Source: Acidobacteria bacterium Ga0077553 (GTDB taxonomy: Bacteria; Acidobacteriota; Terriglobia; Bryobacterales; Bryobacteraceae). From it: a stretch of DNA of 61,775 nt. Below are positions 17,734 through 26,687 of the stretch, one piece after another. The stretch spans positions 1-61,775 of the forward strand of contig LNFE01000151.1 of the NCBI GenBank assembly GCA_001464575.1. Reading direction: 5' to 3'. Both the position numbers and the translations under genes were made by a program. Below the pieces are notes generated by a model that did no database searches, had not been told where the DNA came from, and saw only the letters and a list, made by a program, of their open reading frames with translations. Numbering within the stretch: the first letter of the stretch is position 1; each line of letters opens with the position of its first letter.

Positions 17734-19193
17734 CGTCTCGCTGCATTCTGGCCCTGTTCGCCACGAGCCTCTTCCTGCCGGCCCAAGAGCCGGATGAGTT
17801 GGAGGCCTCGGTCAAAAAGATTCTCGATGTCTATGCGATCGCTAGAGAGAACCACGCCGATCCTACCGACTCGACCAAGCTTTTTTACGAAGGGATCATC
17901 CCTGGATTACTCCGGAAGTTGGACCCGCATTCGGTTTTTCTCGATCCGGGCCAGTTCGACCAGTTGAAGCGGATGCAGCGGAGTGAGTCGAAGGGATTCG
18001 GCAGTGTGGTGAGCATACTGCCCGGACGGGTTCAGGTGCTCCAGGCCATTCCCGGGGCGCCGCTGGCGAAGGCCGGGATTTCGGCGGGCGATGAGATCCT
18101 GGCGATCAACAACATCGCTCTGGGGCCGTTGACCACCGAGCAGTTAACGCAGGTGCTGAGCCAGGCACGTCAGGCACCGGCCGTCGTGCATGTCCGCAAG
18201 CCCGGCAATGCCCGGCCCATTCAGTTCACACTCATCCCGGAGGAGATGCAGTCGAGCTCCGTCGAGCGGGCGTTTCTGCTGAAGCCCGGCTATGGTTATC
18301 TTCGGGTCACCAGCTTTGACGATAAGACGGCGAAGGACATTCAGGCCGGCATTGAGAGGATTGGCGGCCACAATCTGAAGGGCTTGGTTCTCGATCTTCG
18401 CAATAACCCCGGCGGCGTGGTAGCCAGCGCCATCGATACGGCCTCGCTGTTCCTGCAGCCCGGCCAGACCATCCTCAGCGCCAAGGGCCGGCGGATGAAC
18501 GGAGAGGAGAAGGTGCCCGCTACGGCCAAACCATACCGGTTCCGCCTGGCGGTGCTCGTGAACGCCAAGAGCGCCAGCGCTTCCGAGATCGTCGCCGGGG
18601 CTTTGCAGGACCATGACCGGGCCACAATTCTCGGGGAGCCGACGTTCGGCAAAGGGCTGGTCCAGAACGTGCTGCCGATCGCGCAGTCGACGGGACTAGC
18701 GCTGACCATGGCGTTCTACTACACGCCGAGCGGCCGGAGCATCCAGAAGCCGCTGCTCGATATGCAGCTCGAACACGTCACGGCGGCGCCTCGCCAGGAG
18801 TACAAGACCGACGCCGGGCGCACTGTCCGGGGAGGCGGCGGCATTGATCCCGATCAGGGCGTTACCCCGCCGCCGTATAAGCGCCTCGAAATGGTGCTCG
18901 ACGCCACGGGCGCGTATGCCGCGTTTGGCACGGAGTATCTTCGCGCGGAGCGCCCGGCCATTGCGCCGGGCTGGCAACTTCCCAAGCCGCTGCTCGATCG
19001 GTTCCGCTCCTGGCTCAGTCAGAACAAGATTCAGCCTGGGATCTCCGAGTGGTTCGCGAGCGCCGAATGGATTGAGTACCGGCTCCGGCAGGAGATTATC
19101 AATCTGAGCCTGGGAGTGGAAGAGGGCGACAAGGTGGAAGCGGAACGGGAGCCTTGGATCGTTGCCGCGCTGGCGAGCATCTATCAAGAGTGA
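17730..19193 (+). CDS. S41-family C-terminal processing peptidase (CtpA-like)
   Basis: The 487-residue product has a signal peptide (CILALFATSLFLPAQ) and an N-terminal helical part. A PDZ domain follows at about 90-165 (IPGAPLAKAGISAGDEILAIN), then the S41 core: GLVLDLRNNPGGVV, the nucleophile region AKSASASEIVAGAL and the general-base lysine in EPTFGKGLVQ. It should cleave periplasmic proteins near their C-termini. ATG 17730 overlaps ddl by four bases and the stop overlaps the next gene by four. Confidence 0.94.
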   Translation: MTSRCILALFATSLFLPAQEPDELEASVKKILDVYAIARENHADPTDSTKLFYEGIIPGLLRKLDPHSVFLDPGQFDQLKRMQRSESKGFGSVVSILPGRVQVLQAIPGAPLAKAGISAGDEILAINNIALGPLTTEQLTQVLSQARQAPAVVHVRKPGNARPIQFTLIPEEMQSSSVERAFLLKPGYGYLRVTSFDDKTAKDIQAGIERIGGHNLKGLVLDLRNNPGGVVASAIDTASLFLQPGQTILSAKGRRMNGEEKVPATAKPYRFRLAVLVNAKSASASEIVAGALQDHDRATILGEPTFGKGLVQNVLPIAQSTGLALTMAFYYTPSGRSIQKPLLDMQLEHVTAAPRQEYKTDAGRTVRGGGGIDPDQGVTPPPYKRLEMVLDATGAYAAFGTEYLRAERPAIAPGWQLPKPLLDRFRSWLSQNKIQPGISEWFASAEWIEYRLRQEIINLSLGVEEGDKVEAEREPWIVAALASIYQE

Positions 19194-20227
19194 GCCCCTC
19201 CCTCTTCTCCCCCCTTGCCGTTCGCGGCGTGACGTTCCCGAATCGAATCTTTGTTTCCCCCATGTGCCAGTATTCGGCCGTCGAGGGCGTCCCTAACGAT
19301 TGGCATTTGGTGCACCTCGGCGCCCGTTCGCTGGGTGTAGGCGCAGTGATCGCGGAAGCTACCGCCGTCCGCCCGGAAGGCCGCATTACTCCCGGCTGCA
19401 CAGGCATCTGGTCCGATGCGCAGATTGCGCCGTGGGCGCGCATCACGGAGTTTATTCACGGGCAAGGAGCCGTGCCGGGTATTCAGATCGCACACGCCGG
19501 GCGCAAGGCCGCAACGTCGGTCCCCTGGTTGGGCGGCGCCCCGTTGACGGAAGGCGCCTGGCCCATCGTCGCCCCCAGCGCTATTCCGTTTGACGAAGGC
19601 TCTGACACTCCGCACGAGCTTTCGACCGATGAGATCGCCGGCCTAGTCGACTCCTATGCGGCCGCGACGCGCCGGGTGAAAGCAGCTGGCTTCGGTTTCG
19701 TCGAGATCCACGCCGCGCATGGCTATCTGCTCAACTCGTTCCTCTCGCCGCTGTCGAATCGCCGGACGGACCGGTATGCAGATGGCCGCGTTCTGTTGCT
19801 GGAAGTCATCGCCGCCGTTCGTTCGGAGTGGTCCGGTCCTTTGTTTCTCCGTGTCTCGGCCAGCGACTGGGTGGAAGGCGGCTGGAGCATCGAAGACACC
19901 GTCGCCTTGGCTACGGTGGTGAAGGAGCACGGCATTGATCTGCTCGATTGCTCCTCCGGCGGCAATAGCCCGCTGCAAAAGATCGTCCTTGGCCCCGGCT
20001 ACCAGGTGGCGTTTGCCGAACGGGTCCGGCGGGAGTCTGGATTGGCGACGGGCGCGGTTGGCATGATCACCTCTCCCGAGCAGGCGGACACGATCATTCG
20101 CACCGGCCAGGCCGACATCGTGCTGCTCGCCCGCGAACTGCTGCGCAACCCCAACTGGGCGCTACACGCCGCGAAGGCGCTCCGCGCCACGCCACGTACG
20201 CCGAATCAGTATTTGCGCGCGTTCTGA
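19190..20227 (+). CDS. Old-yellow-enzyme family NADPH-dependent ene-reductase (YqjM-like)
   Basis: GTG 19190 (four-base overlap GTGA with the S41 gene) gives 345 residues, matching the YqjM class. Residues C26 and Y28 in SPMCQYS match the cysteine and tyrosine of YqjM, and the substrate-binding histidines lie in EIHAAHGYL at 172-180. FMN-contact blocks are DWHLVHLGARSLGVGAV and QIAHAGRKA. Such enzymes reduce activated C=C bonds, often in detoxification. Last gene of the operon; its 3' end overlaps the convergent transporter by 22 bases. Confidence 0.92.
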   Translation: MSPSLFSPLAVRGVTFPNRIFVSPMCQYSAVEGVPNDWHLVHLGARSLGVGAVIAEATAVRPEGRITPGCTGIWSDAQIAPWARITEFIHGQGAVPGIQIAHAGRKAATSVPWLGGAPLTEGAWPIVAPSAIPFDEGSDTPHELSTDEIAGLVDSYAAATRRVKAAGFGFVEIHAAHGYLLNSFLSPLSNRRTDRYADGRVLLLEVIAAVRSEWSGPLFLRVSASDWVEGGWSIEDTVALATVVKEHGIDLLDCSSGGNSPLQKIVLGPGYQVAFAERVRRESGLATGAVGMITSPEQADTIIRTGQADIVLLARELLRNPNWALHAAKALRATPRTPNQYLRAF

Positions 20228-21354
20228 TCGTCTCCCAGCATGGCCGTCGCCGCGCAGTTGCCGAGGACATTGACGCCGGTTCGAATCATGTCGATGACGG
20301 CGTCGACGCCTAGCAGCATGGCCAGCCCCTCCAGCGGCAGTCCGAACCCGCTGAAGAGACTGGATAGAATCACGAAGTTCGCCCGCGGGATTCCGGCCAC
20401 GCCCTTGCTCGTCAGCTTCAGCGTGGCCAGGATCATCACTTGCTGCCCGAAGCTCAAGTCGATGCCTGCCGCCTGCGCGACGAACAGGGTCGCCATCGCC
20501 AGGTGGATGGTACTGCCGCAAAGGTTAAAGCTCAACCCGAGCGGCAGTGTCAGACTCACCACCTCCCGCCTGACGCCGAAGCTCTCCATGGCCTCCATCG
20601 CCTTTGGCAACGCCGCCGCGCTTGAAGTGGTGCCGAGGGCAATCAGAAACGGTTCTCGCACCGCCACGGCGAATTTTCCCAACGGTACCCGGGCCCACCA
20701 AAGTCCCAGCGCGATCACCCCCACGAAGATGCCTTGTGCTGCCCAGGCTACGAGTGCAAAGAAACTCAGGCCCTGAATCACCGAGAATCCGCCCGCTCCC
20801 ACCGTGGCCGCCATCGACGCGGCTACGCCAAGGGGCGCCAGCAGCATCACGTAGCGGATGTATTCGTAGGAAACTGCCGCCACGGATTCCGCGAACCGGA
20901 CGAACCGCTCCTGCGCTTGCGCGGCCACCCCGATCATCACGCTAAAGATAACTATCTGCAGCACATTACCCTTCGCCATCGCGTCGAAGATGCTGACCGG
21001 AAACAGGTTCACCAGCACTTGGCCGAAGGTCACCGGCACCGCGGCGGCAACCGGTTGCGCCTGAAGAGTTACTCCTACTCCGGGCTCAAGCCACCAGACC
21101 ATGCCCCATCCCAGGAGCAGGGCGATCGACGTTGCGATCTCGAACAGCACAACCGCCCGGCCACCCAATCTTCCGATCCCCGACCCGCGCGCACACCCCG
21201 CCACAAGCGACCCGAAGAGCACCGGGGCGATCACTGATTGGATCAGCTTGAGGAACATGCGGCCGACGGGCGCCAATGCTTGCCCGAACTCCGGCCACAG
21301 CAGCCCGATCGCCGCGCCCACCGCCATACTGAGCAGGAGATAGACGCTAAGCAA
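20206..21354 (-). CDS. Dicarboxylate/amino-acid:cation symporter (DAACS family, GltP/DctA-like)
   Basis: The 382-residue membrane protein begins with a hydrophobic helix and KLIQSVIAPVLFGSLVAG. Later come the family serine/threonine-rich loop ALGTTSSAAALPKAMEAME, then LPLGLSFNLCGSTIHLAMA and ASKG-type TSKGVAGIPRANFVILSS. These form the substrate- and cation-binding reentrant loops known for GltPh. It should take up glutamate, aspartate or C4-dicarboxylates with protons or sodium. The start overlaps an upstream small membrane protein gene by eight bases. Confidence 0.92.
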   Translation of the reverse strand: MLSVYLLLSMAVGAAIGLLWPEFGQALAPVGRMFLKLIQSVIAPVLFGSLVAGCARGSGIGRLGGRAVVLFEIATSIALLLGWGMVWWLEPGVGVTLQAQPVAAAVPVTFGQVLVNLFPVSIFDAMAKGNVLQIVIFSVMIGVAAQAQERFVRFAESVAAVSYEYIRYVMLLAPLGVAASMAATVGAGGFSVIQGLSFFALVAWAAQGIFVGVIALGLWWARVPLGKFAVAVREPFLIALGTTSSAAALPKAMEAMESFGVRREVVSLTLPLGLSFNLCGSTIHLAMATLFVAQAAGIDLSFGQQVMILATLKLTSKGVAGIPRANFVILSSLFSGFGLPLEGLAMLLGVDAVIDMIRTGVNVLGNCAATAMLGDDQNARKY

Positions 21355-21541
21355 TCTTCCTGACCAGGCGCGCGGGGAGACTGAAGAGCGACCAGATTAA
21401 CTCCAGCACGCCCGACACAGCCACGCCAACCAGGCGGAACGGCAGCAAAACCAGCCAAATCACCGGGTAGAGCACCACCGCCAGGACGGCCAGCGGCCAG
21501 CACAGGATCAGCAGGATGCACCACAGCAGAAACTTGAGCAT
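21347..21541 (-). CDS. Small membrane protein, function unknown
   Basis: The 64-residue product is almost wholly hydrophobic, with two likely helices (FLLWCILLILCWPLAVLAVVLY and a second one around LVGVAVSGVLELIWSL) and a basic end ARLVRKIA. It overlaps the symporter start by eight bases on the same strand, which supports a real gene and a possible accessory role. No family is recognised. Confidence 0.6.
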   Translation of the reverse strand: MLKFLLWCILLILCWPLAVLAVVLYPVIWLVLLPFRLVGVAVSGVLELIWSLFSLPARLVRKIA

Positions 21542-21607
21542 GAAAATACCCCCTTCGACTGGAAATACGCAGTTTACCAGCCTAAAGTTCGGCTAAACTC
21601 AGTAGCT

Positions 21608-22675
21608 ATGCGGTGGTCCCTAATTTTATTGTTGGCCGCATGGCTCCACGCCGAAGAGTGGTCGGCGGACAAGGCGCGGCGCGTTGAACAGGCGATTGAG
21701 GCCGAACGGCAACGGCAGCAGGTGGTTGGTCTCAGTGTGGCGATCGCCGAAAACGGTCTGCTGCGCTTTGCCGATGGCTTTGGCAAAGCCGATCTGGAGC
21801 ACGATGTCGTGGCCACCCCCGACACGGTCTATCGGTTGGCATCGATTTCAAAGCCCATTACCGCGGTCGCCGCGCTTCAGCTCTATGAGCGGGGCAAGCT
21901 CAATCTGGACGCGCCGGTGCAGAACTACGTGCCCAGCTTTCCGCAGAAGCAATGGGGCGTCTCGGTCCGCGATCTGCTGGGCCACTTGGCCGGGGTGCGC
22001 CACTACCGGGGCGGGGAACTGGCCTCGACGACGCACTATACGAACCTGACCGACCCGCTCCGGATTTTTGCCGAAGATCCGCTGCTCCATCAGCCGCGTT
22101 CAAAGTACCTGTACACCACCTACGGATACAACCTGATCGGCGCCGCTGTCGAAGCGGCCGCCGGCGTCCCGTTTCTGCAATACGTCCGCGAGAACATCTT
22201 CAAGCCCGCTGGCATGGTGACCATCCGGGCTGATCATCAGGCGGAGGTCATTCGCCACCGTTCGCGCGGCTACGCAAAGAGCAAAGAAGGGCGGATCATC
22301 AATACCGGCTTAGCCGATACGAGCAACAAGATCCCCGGCGGAGGCCTGGCTGCCACCGTGTTTGATCTCGTCGCCTTTGCGAACGCTTATGAATCCGGCT
22401 TGCTGCTGAAGCGTCCCACCATGCGGATGATGACGCAGCGGCAACGGCTGCTCGACGGCCAATTAACCGGCTACGGCCTGGGTTGGAACGTGATGCCGCT
22501 CGCCGGGCGCCCGGCACTCTCTCATAGCGGCTCGCAGCAGGGAGCACGGACGCTGCTTGTGCTCTACCCGGAATCGAAACTGACGATCGTGGTTTTAGCG
22601 AACTCTGATCACGCGGTGGTCAACGATTTCGTCTCAGCCATTTTAAAAGCGCTCGAGACGCCCTCATCGGCGTGA
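21608..22675 (+). CDS. Secreted serine hydrolase, beta-lactamase class C / PBP4* family
   Basis: The 355-residue product has a signal peptide ending LLAAWLHAEE. The catalytic SxxK is in YRLASISKPITAVAAL, and the YxN motif in YTTYGYNLIGAA. The C-terminal HSGSQQGAR carries the third (KTG-like) motif in the HxG form typical of esterase-like and peptidase-like members. Activity could be D-aminopeptidase, esterase or beta-lactamase; resistance is not implied. It is convergent with lipA and overlaps it by 67 bases, unusually long but both C-termini look natural. Confidence 0.87.
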   Translation: MRWSLILLLAAWLHAEEWSADKARRVEQAIEAERQRQQVVGLSVAIAENGLLRFADGFGKADLEHDVVATPDTVYRLASISKPITAVAALQLYERGKLNLDAPVQNYVPSFPQKQWGVSVRDLLGHLAGVRHYRGGELASTTHYTNLTDPLRIFAEDPLLHQPRSKYLYTTYGYNLIGAAVEAAAGVPFLQYVRENIFKPAGMVTIRADHQAEVIRHRSRGYAKSKEGRIINTGLADTSNKIPGGGLAATVFDLVAFANAYESGLLLKRPTMRMMTQRQRLLDGQLTGYGLGWNVMPLAGRPALSHSGSQQGARTLLVLYPESKLTIVVLANSDHAVVNDFVSAILKALETPSSA

Positions 22676-23517
22676 TAGCTGCTGCGCACCAGTGGCCCGG
22701 CTTCGACGTGGGCATAGCCCATCTCGTAGCCAAGTTTCCGGTACTCGTTGAACTCTTCGACTGGGATGTAGCGCAGAATGGGCAGGTGCTTGGGTGACGG
22801 CCGGAGGTACTGACCCAGCGTCAGAATATCCACGTGGTGCGCCCGCAGGTCCTTCATCACCTGAATGACCTCTTCTGGGGTTTCGCCCAGACCGAGCATC
22901 ACACCGGACTTGGTGGGCGTTTGGGGCCGGAGCTGTTTGGCATAGGACAGCATATCGAGGGACCGTTCGTAGCGGGCGCCGAGGCGCACCATGCGGTAGA
23001 GCCGGGGCACGGTCTCGGTATTGTGGTTGAGGACGTCGGGGGCCGCGTCCATCACGATCTCCATAGCTTCGTGCTTGCCCTGGAAATCGGGTACGAGCAC
23101 TTCCACCTGGCAACCGGGTACTCGCTCACGGATGGCCTCGATGGTCATTTTGAAGAGTAGCGCCCCGCCGTCTTTGCGGTCGTCGCGATTGACGCTGGTA
23201 ACGACGGCGTAGCGAAGACCCATGAGGGCAACGGCTTCGGCGACGCGGCGCGGTTCGTCCATGTCCACTTCGAGGGGTGCGCCTTTCTGCACGGCACAGA
23301 AGCCACAGCGGCGGGTGCAGACGTTGCCCAGGATCATGAACGTGGCGGTGCGGCGGTTCCAGCAATCGCCGATGTTGGGGCAGGCCGCCGATTCGCAAAC
23401 CGTGTGGAGTTTGAGGTCCGTTACCAACTGCTTCAGGTCGCGGTAGTTTTCGCCGACCGGGGCGGGAGCGCGGAGCCACTTGGGCCGTTCAACCTTGGGT
23501 TCGATGGTAACCAGCAC
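22609..23517 (-). CDS. lipA: Lipoyl synthase
   Basis: The 302-residue radical-SAM enzyme has the auxiliary cluster cysteines C41, C46 and C52 (CESAACPNIGDCW), the SAM-cluster cysteines C67, C71 and C74 (CTRRCGFC), and the C-terminal RSSYHADE that ligates the auxiliary cluster. It inserts two sulfurs into octanoyl groups on lipoyl domains. No lipB is in the window. A small gene lies six bases upstream on the same strand. Confidence 0.97.
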   Translation of the reverse strand: MLVTIEPKVERPKWLRAPAPVGENYRDLKQLVTDLKLHTVCESAACPNIGDCWNRRTATFMILGNVCTRRCGFCAVQKGAPLEVDMDEPRRVAEAVALMGLRYAVVTSVNRDDRKDGGALLFKMTIEAIRERVPGCQVEVLVPDFQGKHEAMEIVMDAAPDVLNHNTETVPRLYRMVRLGARYERSLDMLSYAKQLRPQTPTKSGVMLGLGETPEEVIQVMKDLRAHHVDILTLGQYLRPSPKHLPILRYIPVEEFNEYRKLGYEMGYAHVEAGPLVRSSYHADEGVSSAFKMAETKSLTTA

Positions 23518-23523
23518 GTACTT

Positions 23524-23733
23524 TCAGGATACCTCAGGCTCCGCTTCTTCCTGAAAGATCCGCCACTGTTCGTCGGTGATCTTGTCGATCCACCGCGCGA
23601 TGTCGCCTTTCCATAGGCCCTCTCGATGCAGCGCCGGATCATAGGGGACTTGCCTCAACTCCGACTGACTGTGGTTTTTATCAAGGAGGACGACGAGTTC
23701 TCCGGGTTCAGGCTCAAGTCTCGGGTCGCGCAT
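23524..23733 (-). CDS. Small protein upstream of lipA, function unknown
   Basis: A 69-residue acidic product (PGELVVLLDKNHSQSELRQV, DEQWRIFQEEAEPEV) with no signal peptide or membrane segment. It ends six bases before lipA on the same strand, which is the main support for it. No family is recognised. Confidence 0.5.
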   Translation of the reverse strand: MRDPRLEPEPGELVVLLDKNHSQSELRQVPYDPALHREGLWKGDIARWIDKITDEQWRIFQEEAEPEVS

Positions 23734-23988
23734 GTCGCCCTTTAGGATACCCGACAGCTCCCTCTGTGACGCGCGGCTAGGACGGCGAAGACGGCGTTCA
23801 CGACCAATTCCACTTTTTCGAATCCACTGTAACCGATTGGATAGAAGAGGCTTAGCTGGGTCGGCCGAGTTTCTTCAGGCCGGAACTCTTGACCAGACTA
23901 GATAGGTTTAAGTCAGCGAACGTAACGTTTGCGGCCTGCCCGGATAAAACTCCGCTGGCGGGCTTTTCTTTTCTGGGAGGCCCTGACA
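23734..23988 (+). promoter_or_regulatory. 255-base gap with structured leader of the downstream secreted-protein gene
   Basis: No gene of convincing quality lies in this gap. Its right half can fold into a first hairpin (tcggcc paired with ggccgg around an 11-base loop, about 23860-23883) and then the terminator-like hairpin at 23934-23963, which ends 25 bases before the ATG at 23989. A hairpin pair of this kind before a start codon is what a riboswitch or attenuator would look like. I could not match it to a known riboswitch class by eye. Confidence 0.4.
23934..23972 (+). terminator. Terminator-like hairpin in the leader, just before a start codon
   Basis: gcctgcc (23934-23940) pairs with ggcgggc (23957-23963), including one G-U; inside it cgg pairs with ccg around an eight-base loop. 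The stem is followed by ttttctttt. This is a normal intrinsic-terminator shape, but it stands upstream of a gene and not after one on this strand, so attenuation is the likely meaning. Confidence 0.6.
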
Positions 23989-26148
23989 ATGCGAGGTTGG
24001 AAGCTGTGGACTTGCGTGTTCCACTTCATGCTATTTGGTTTGATCGCGGAGCGTGCACTTGCCGGTCCGCCGCTGACCACAATTCAAGATGTTATTTACA
24101 AAGCTGACGGCACCCGCTTTAACGGCGTTGCCTATATCGAATGGAAGTCGTTCGAGACCCCGAACCAAGTTCCGATTGCAACACAAAGCTTGACGATCGC
24201 CATCGTCGACGGAAACTTGAAAGTCCGGCTTGTGCCTACCACGAATAGCTCCACCGGTGGCTACTACTACGTCCGTTACCACAGCGACGGGAGGATTCAA
24301 TTCTCGGAGATGTGGGCCGTACCGCCGAGTTCGGCGTCCATCAATCTATCGACCGTGCGGGCGGCAGCCGCTCAGCAGAACGGCGGTGGGGTGCTGGCTC
24401 CGGCGTCGGTGACGATCGGCGAGATTCCCGGCTTGACCGAGGAGCTGGCGGCGCGTCCGGTGCGGGGTTTGGGCTATGCCGCAAATCGCGCGATTCGCAC
24501 GGGCACCACGGGAGCCCTCGAAGCGGTGAGTGGGAATCTGACGGACTGCGTGCGGGTGGATGGAACCAGTGCGCCGTGCGAGAGCGGCGGCGGGTCCTAT
24601 ACGGGGCCGGGCTTCGTGGATGGCGAAACGCCGGCGGGCTTAGTCAACGGGGCCAACACGGTTTTCTCGCTGAGCAGTCAGCCGTCGCCGGCCTTGAGTT
24701 TGGAGCTCTATCGGAACGGTGTTTATCTCACGCAGGGAGTCGATTACAGTTTGAGCGCCAACTCGATTACGATGTTGGCCGGGGCGACACCGGTTTCCGG
24801 GGATATCCTGACGGCGAGATATCGAACGGCGGCGGCGGGGAATCCGACGTCTGCGGCGGGCGGGGCGCTCACCGGGAACTATCCGAATCCGCAGATCGCG
24901 GCGGGAGTGATCTCCAACGCGAACATCTCCTCGGTGGCTGGCATTGTGGAAAGTAAGCTGTCGCTCAACTTTCCAACCCATACGAGTGCCAACGATCCGA
25001 ACGCGGGAGAGAAGGCGGCGCTTTCGGGAACGGCGGGAGTGCCTTCGGCGGCGAATAAGTACGTCACGACGAGCGATGGCCGGCTGAGCGATGCGCGAAC
25101 GCCGCTGGCGCACCCCTTGCTGAGCGTTCATCACAGTGACACGACGGCCGCGACGGTGGCACGGGGCGACCTGATCGTTGGTCAGGGCCCATCGGCCAGC
25201 TGGACGAAGCTCGGACTCGGTAGCGCCGGGCGGTGCCTGACTTCAAACGGGGTAGATGCGATCTGGAATACCTGTCTCTACACGGGATTTCAGCCGGGCG
25301 CCATACCCTTTATCAACGCCAGCGGGATGCTGAGCGAGAACATCTTCCAGCTTGGTTGGGACGGCGCCAATCGCCGGCTCTCCATTGGTTCGAGCTTGGC
25401 CGATGCAACGGCGAACATCCATGATCAGGCCGGCACGACGGGGCTGCTCGTGCGAGCCGGGACGGCCCAGGGGAGTGCGCCGTTGAGCCGCTGGCAGAAT
25501 CCGTCGGGCGTTGACCTGGCGACGGTGCAGGCCGATGGGACTATGACCGGTTTGGCGCTGCAGGTGAGTCCAACCGTGGCTCGGGCGCCGTGGCGGGATT
25601 CGGGACTCTCGGTAGATCCCACTTCGCGCGTGGACGGAGATAGCTGGTACAACTCGGCCGCCAAGGCGAGAAAGACCCATCAGGCCGGGCAGACCCATAC
25701 TTCGTCGCAGGTGATTTGCGCGGAGGAGGGGTTGACCAATAGCACCACTTCGGCGCAGGTGATTGCGGCTTGTGCGCTGCCGCCCGGATTTCTGCAGGCG
25801 GGGGACCGGATCGAAGTGATGGTCGACGCCCAGCAGGTGGGAGCCTTGGTGCCGTGGAACCTCCGCGTGCAGTGGGGGTCGACGGAGTTGATGCAGCGCA
25901 CGCTGGGCGCGGGTGACACCAGCCTGGCGGTGCGAGGGCAAGCCACTCTCCATACCGGAGGAACAACGTTGTCGACGCAGCACTTCAACGGCACCGGGGC
26001 AACGCTGACCAGCATTGTCCCGGCGAGTGATCCGTATCAGGCTGGCTTATCGCTGCTGGTTTCCGGATGGCTGAATTCGACGGGCGCCGGGGCCAATGTG
26101 GTTGTCCGGAATCTCACCGTCATCAGACATCCGGCGCAAGGGAACTGA
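23989..26148 (+). CDS. Large secreted protein with phage-tail-fibre-like repeats
   Basis: ATG 23989 opens a signal peptide (MRGWKLWTCVFHFMLFGLIAERALAGPP); the product is 719 residues. Residues ~26-110 form a beta-rich domain. Around 294-302 there is LTGNYPNPQIA and around 361 TTSDGRLSDARTPLAH, both of which are typical of phage tail-fibre and similar extended beta-structured proteins. A C-terminal jelly-roll-like part (about 570-719) follows. There are no other phage genes nearby, so this is a chromosomal surface or extracellular protein built from tail-fibre-type modules. Its job could be adhesion or glycan binding; that is inference. Confidence 0.78.
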   Translation: MRGWKLWTCVFHFMLFGLIAERALAGPPLTTIQDVIYKADGTRFNGVAYIEWKSFETPNQVPIATQSLTIAIVDGNLKVRLVPTTNSSTGGYYYVRYHSDGRIQFSEMWAVPPSSASINLSTVRAAAAQQNGGGVLAPASVTIGEIPGLTEELAARPVRGLGYAANRAIRTGTTGALEAVSGNLTDCVRVDGTSAPCESGGGSYTGPGFVDGETPAGLVNGANTVFSLSSQPSPALSLELYRNGVYLTQGVDYSLSANSITMLAGATPVSGDILTARYRTAAAGNPTSAAGGALTGNYPNPQIAAGVISNANISSVAGIVESKLSLNFPTHTSANDPNAGEKAALSGTAGVPSAANKYVTTSDGRLSDARTPLAHPLLSVHHSDTTAATVARGDLIVGQGPSASWTKLGLGSAGRCLTSNGVDAIWNTCLYTGFQPGAIPFINASGMLSENIFQLGWDGANRRLSIGSSLADATANIHDQAGTTGLLVRAGTAQGSAPLSRWQNPSGVDLATVQADGTMTGLALQVSPTVARAPWRDSGLSVDPTSRVDGDSWYNSAAKARKTHQAGQTHTSSQVICAEEGLTNSTTSAQVIAACALPPGFLQAGDRIEVMVDAQQVGALVPWNLRVQWGSTELMQRTLGAGDTSLAVRGQATLHTGGTTLSTQHFNGTGATLTSIVPASDPYQAGLSLLVSGWLNSTGAGANVVVRNLTVIRHPAQGN

Positions 26149-26166
26149 GGTGCTCGAGGCCTGAGC

Positions 26167-26679
26167 TTACTTCTTCTTGGCAGTGCGTGCGGTGGAGGGC
26201 GGAACCACGCCCTTCATCCGCATGTAGCCAACCATGTTGCCGTAGTGAGCATTGAGATTCGCAATGTACCCGATCATCGCGTCCACCGGCATGACTTTCC
26301 GGTTCCCGATGGTGACTTCGGTTAGAGCCTGGGCATCCGTCATTGTCTCGATGACGGAATCGCAATAGGCGAACGACTCCCGGATTACTTTTTCGATCGC
26401 CGGCTTGGTGGTCGCTTTTGCCGCCTCGTGGGCTGGCGCCGGCTTTCCGGCCATTCCGGCGCAGGTGTTGTAGTTCATCCCGGCGGTATGGCTGATCCAA
26501 TCGCCGAAAGTGCGCTGAACGGGTGTGAGTTTATAGTCCATCGACTCGGCTGGCATCGCCTCGGCCGACTGGATGAAGTTTAGCTTGGCCGTCTCGTATC
26601 GACTCTTGAAAGCGGACATGATGGGATCGGCTCCCAGCATGCTGCTGGCGACCAGAAAAAAAATGGGAAAGGAACGCAT
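26167..26679 (-). CDS. DinB-family protein, exported
   Basis: The 170-residue product starts with a signal-like stretch FPIFFLVASSMLGADP and then the four-helix DinB fold: YKLTPVQRTFGDWISHTAGMNY, with the first metal histidine in SHTAG and the later pair in NLNAHYGNMVGY. DinB/YfiT-type proteins bind a divalent metal and many are thiol-dependent transferases; an exported version is typical of Acidobacteriota. It lies eight bases after ftsK. Confidence 0.85.
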   Translation of the reverse strand: MRSFPIFFLVASSMLGADPIMSAFKSRYETAKLNFIQSAEAMPAESMDYKLTPVQRTFGDWISHTAGMNYNTCAGMAGKPAPAHEAAKATTKPAIEKVIRESFAYCDSVIETMTDAQALTEVTIGNRKVMPVDAMIGYIANLNAHYGNMVGYMRMKGVVPPSTARTAKKK

Positions 26680-26687
26680 ACCGAATT

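Noticed and set aside
21608..22675. Beta-lactam resistance gene
   Set aside because: The SxxK/YxN hydrolase family is broad; sequence alone does not show beta-lactamase activity.
23740..23860. Small minus-strand open frame ending near 23740
   Set aside because: A ~35-residue frame exists, but there is no start context and no homologue that I can recognise.
23989..26148. Prophage or tail region
   Set aside because: Only one protein has tail-fibre-like modules, and it has a signal peptide; no capsid, terminase or integrase gene is near.
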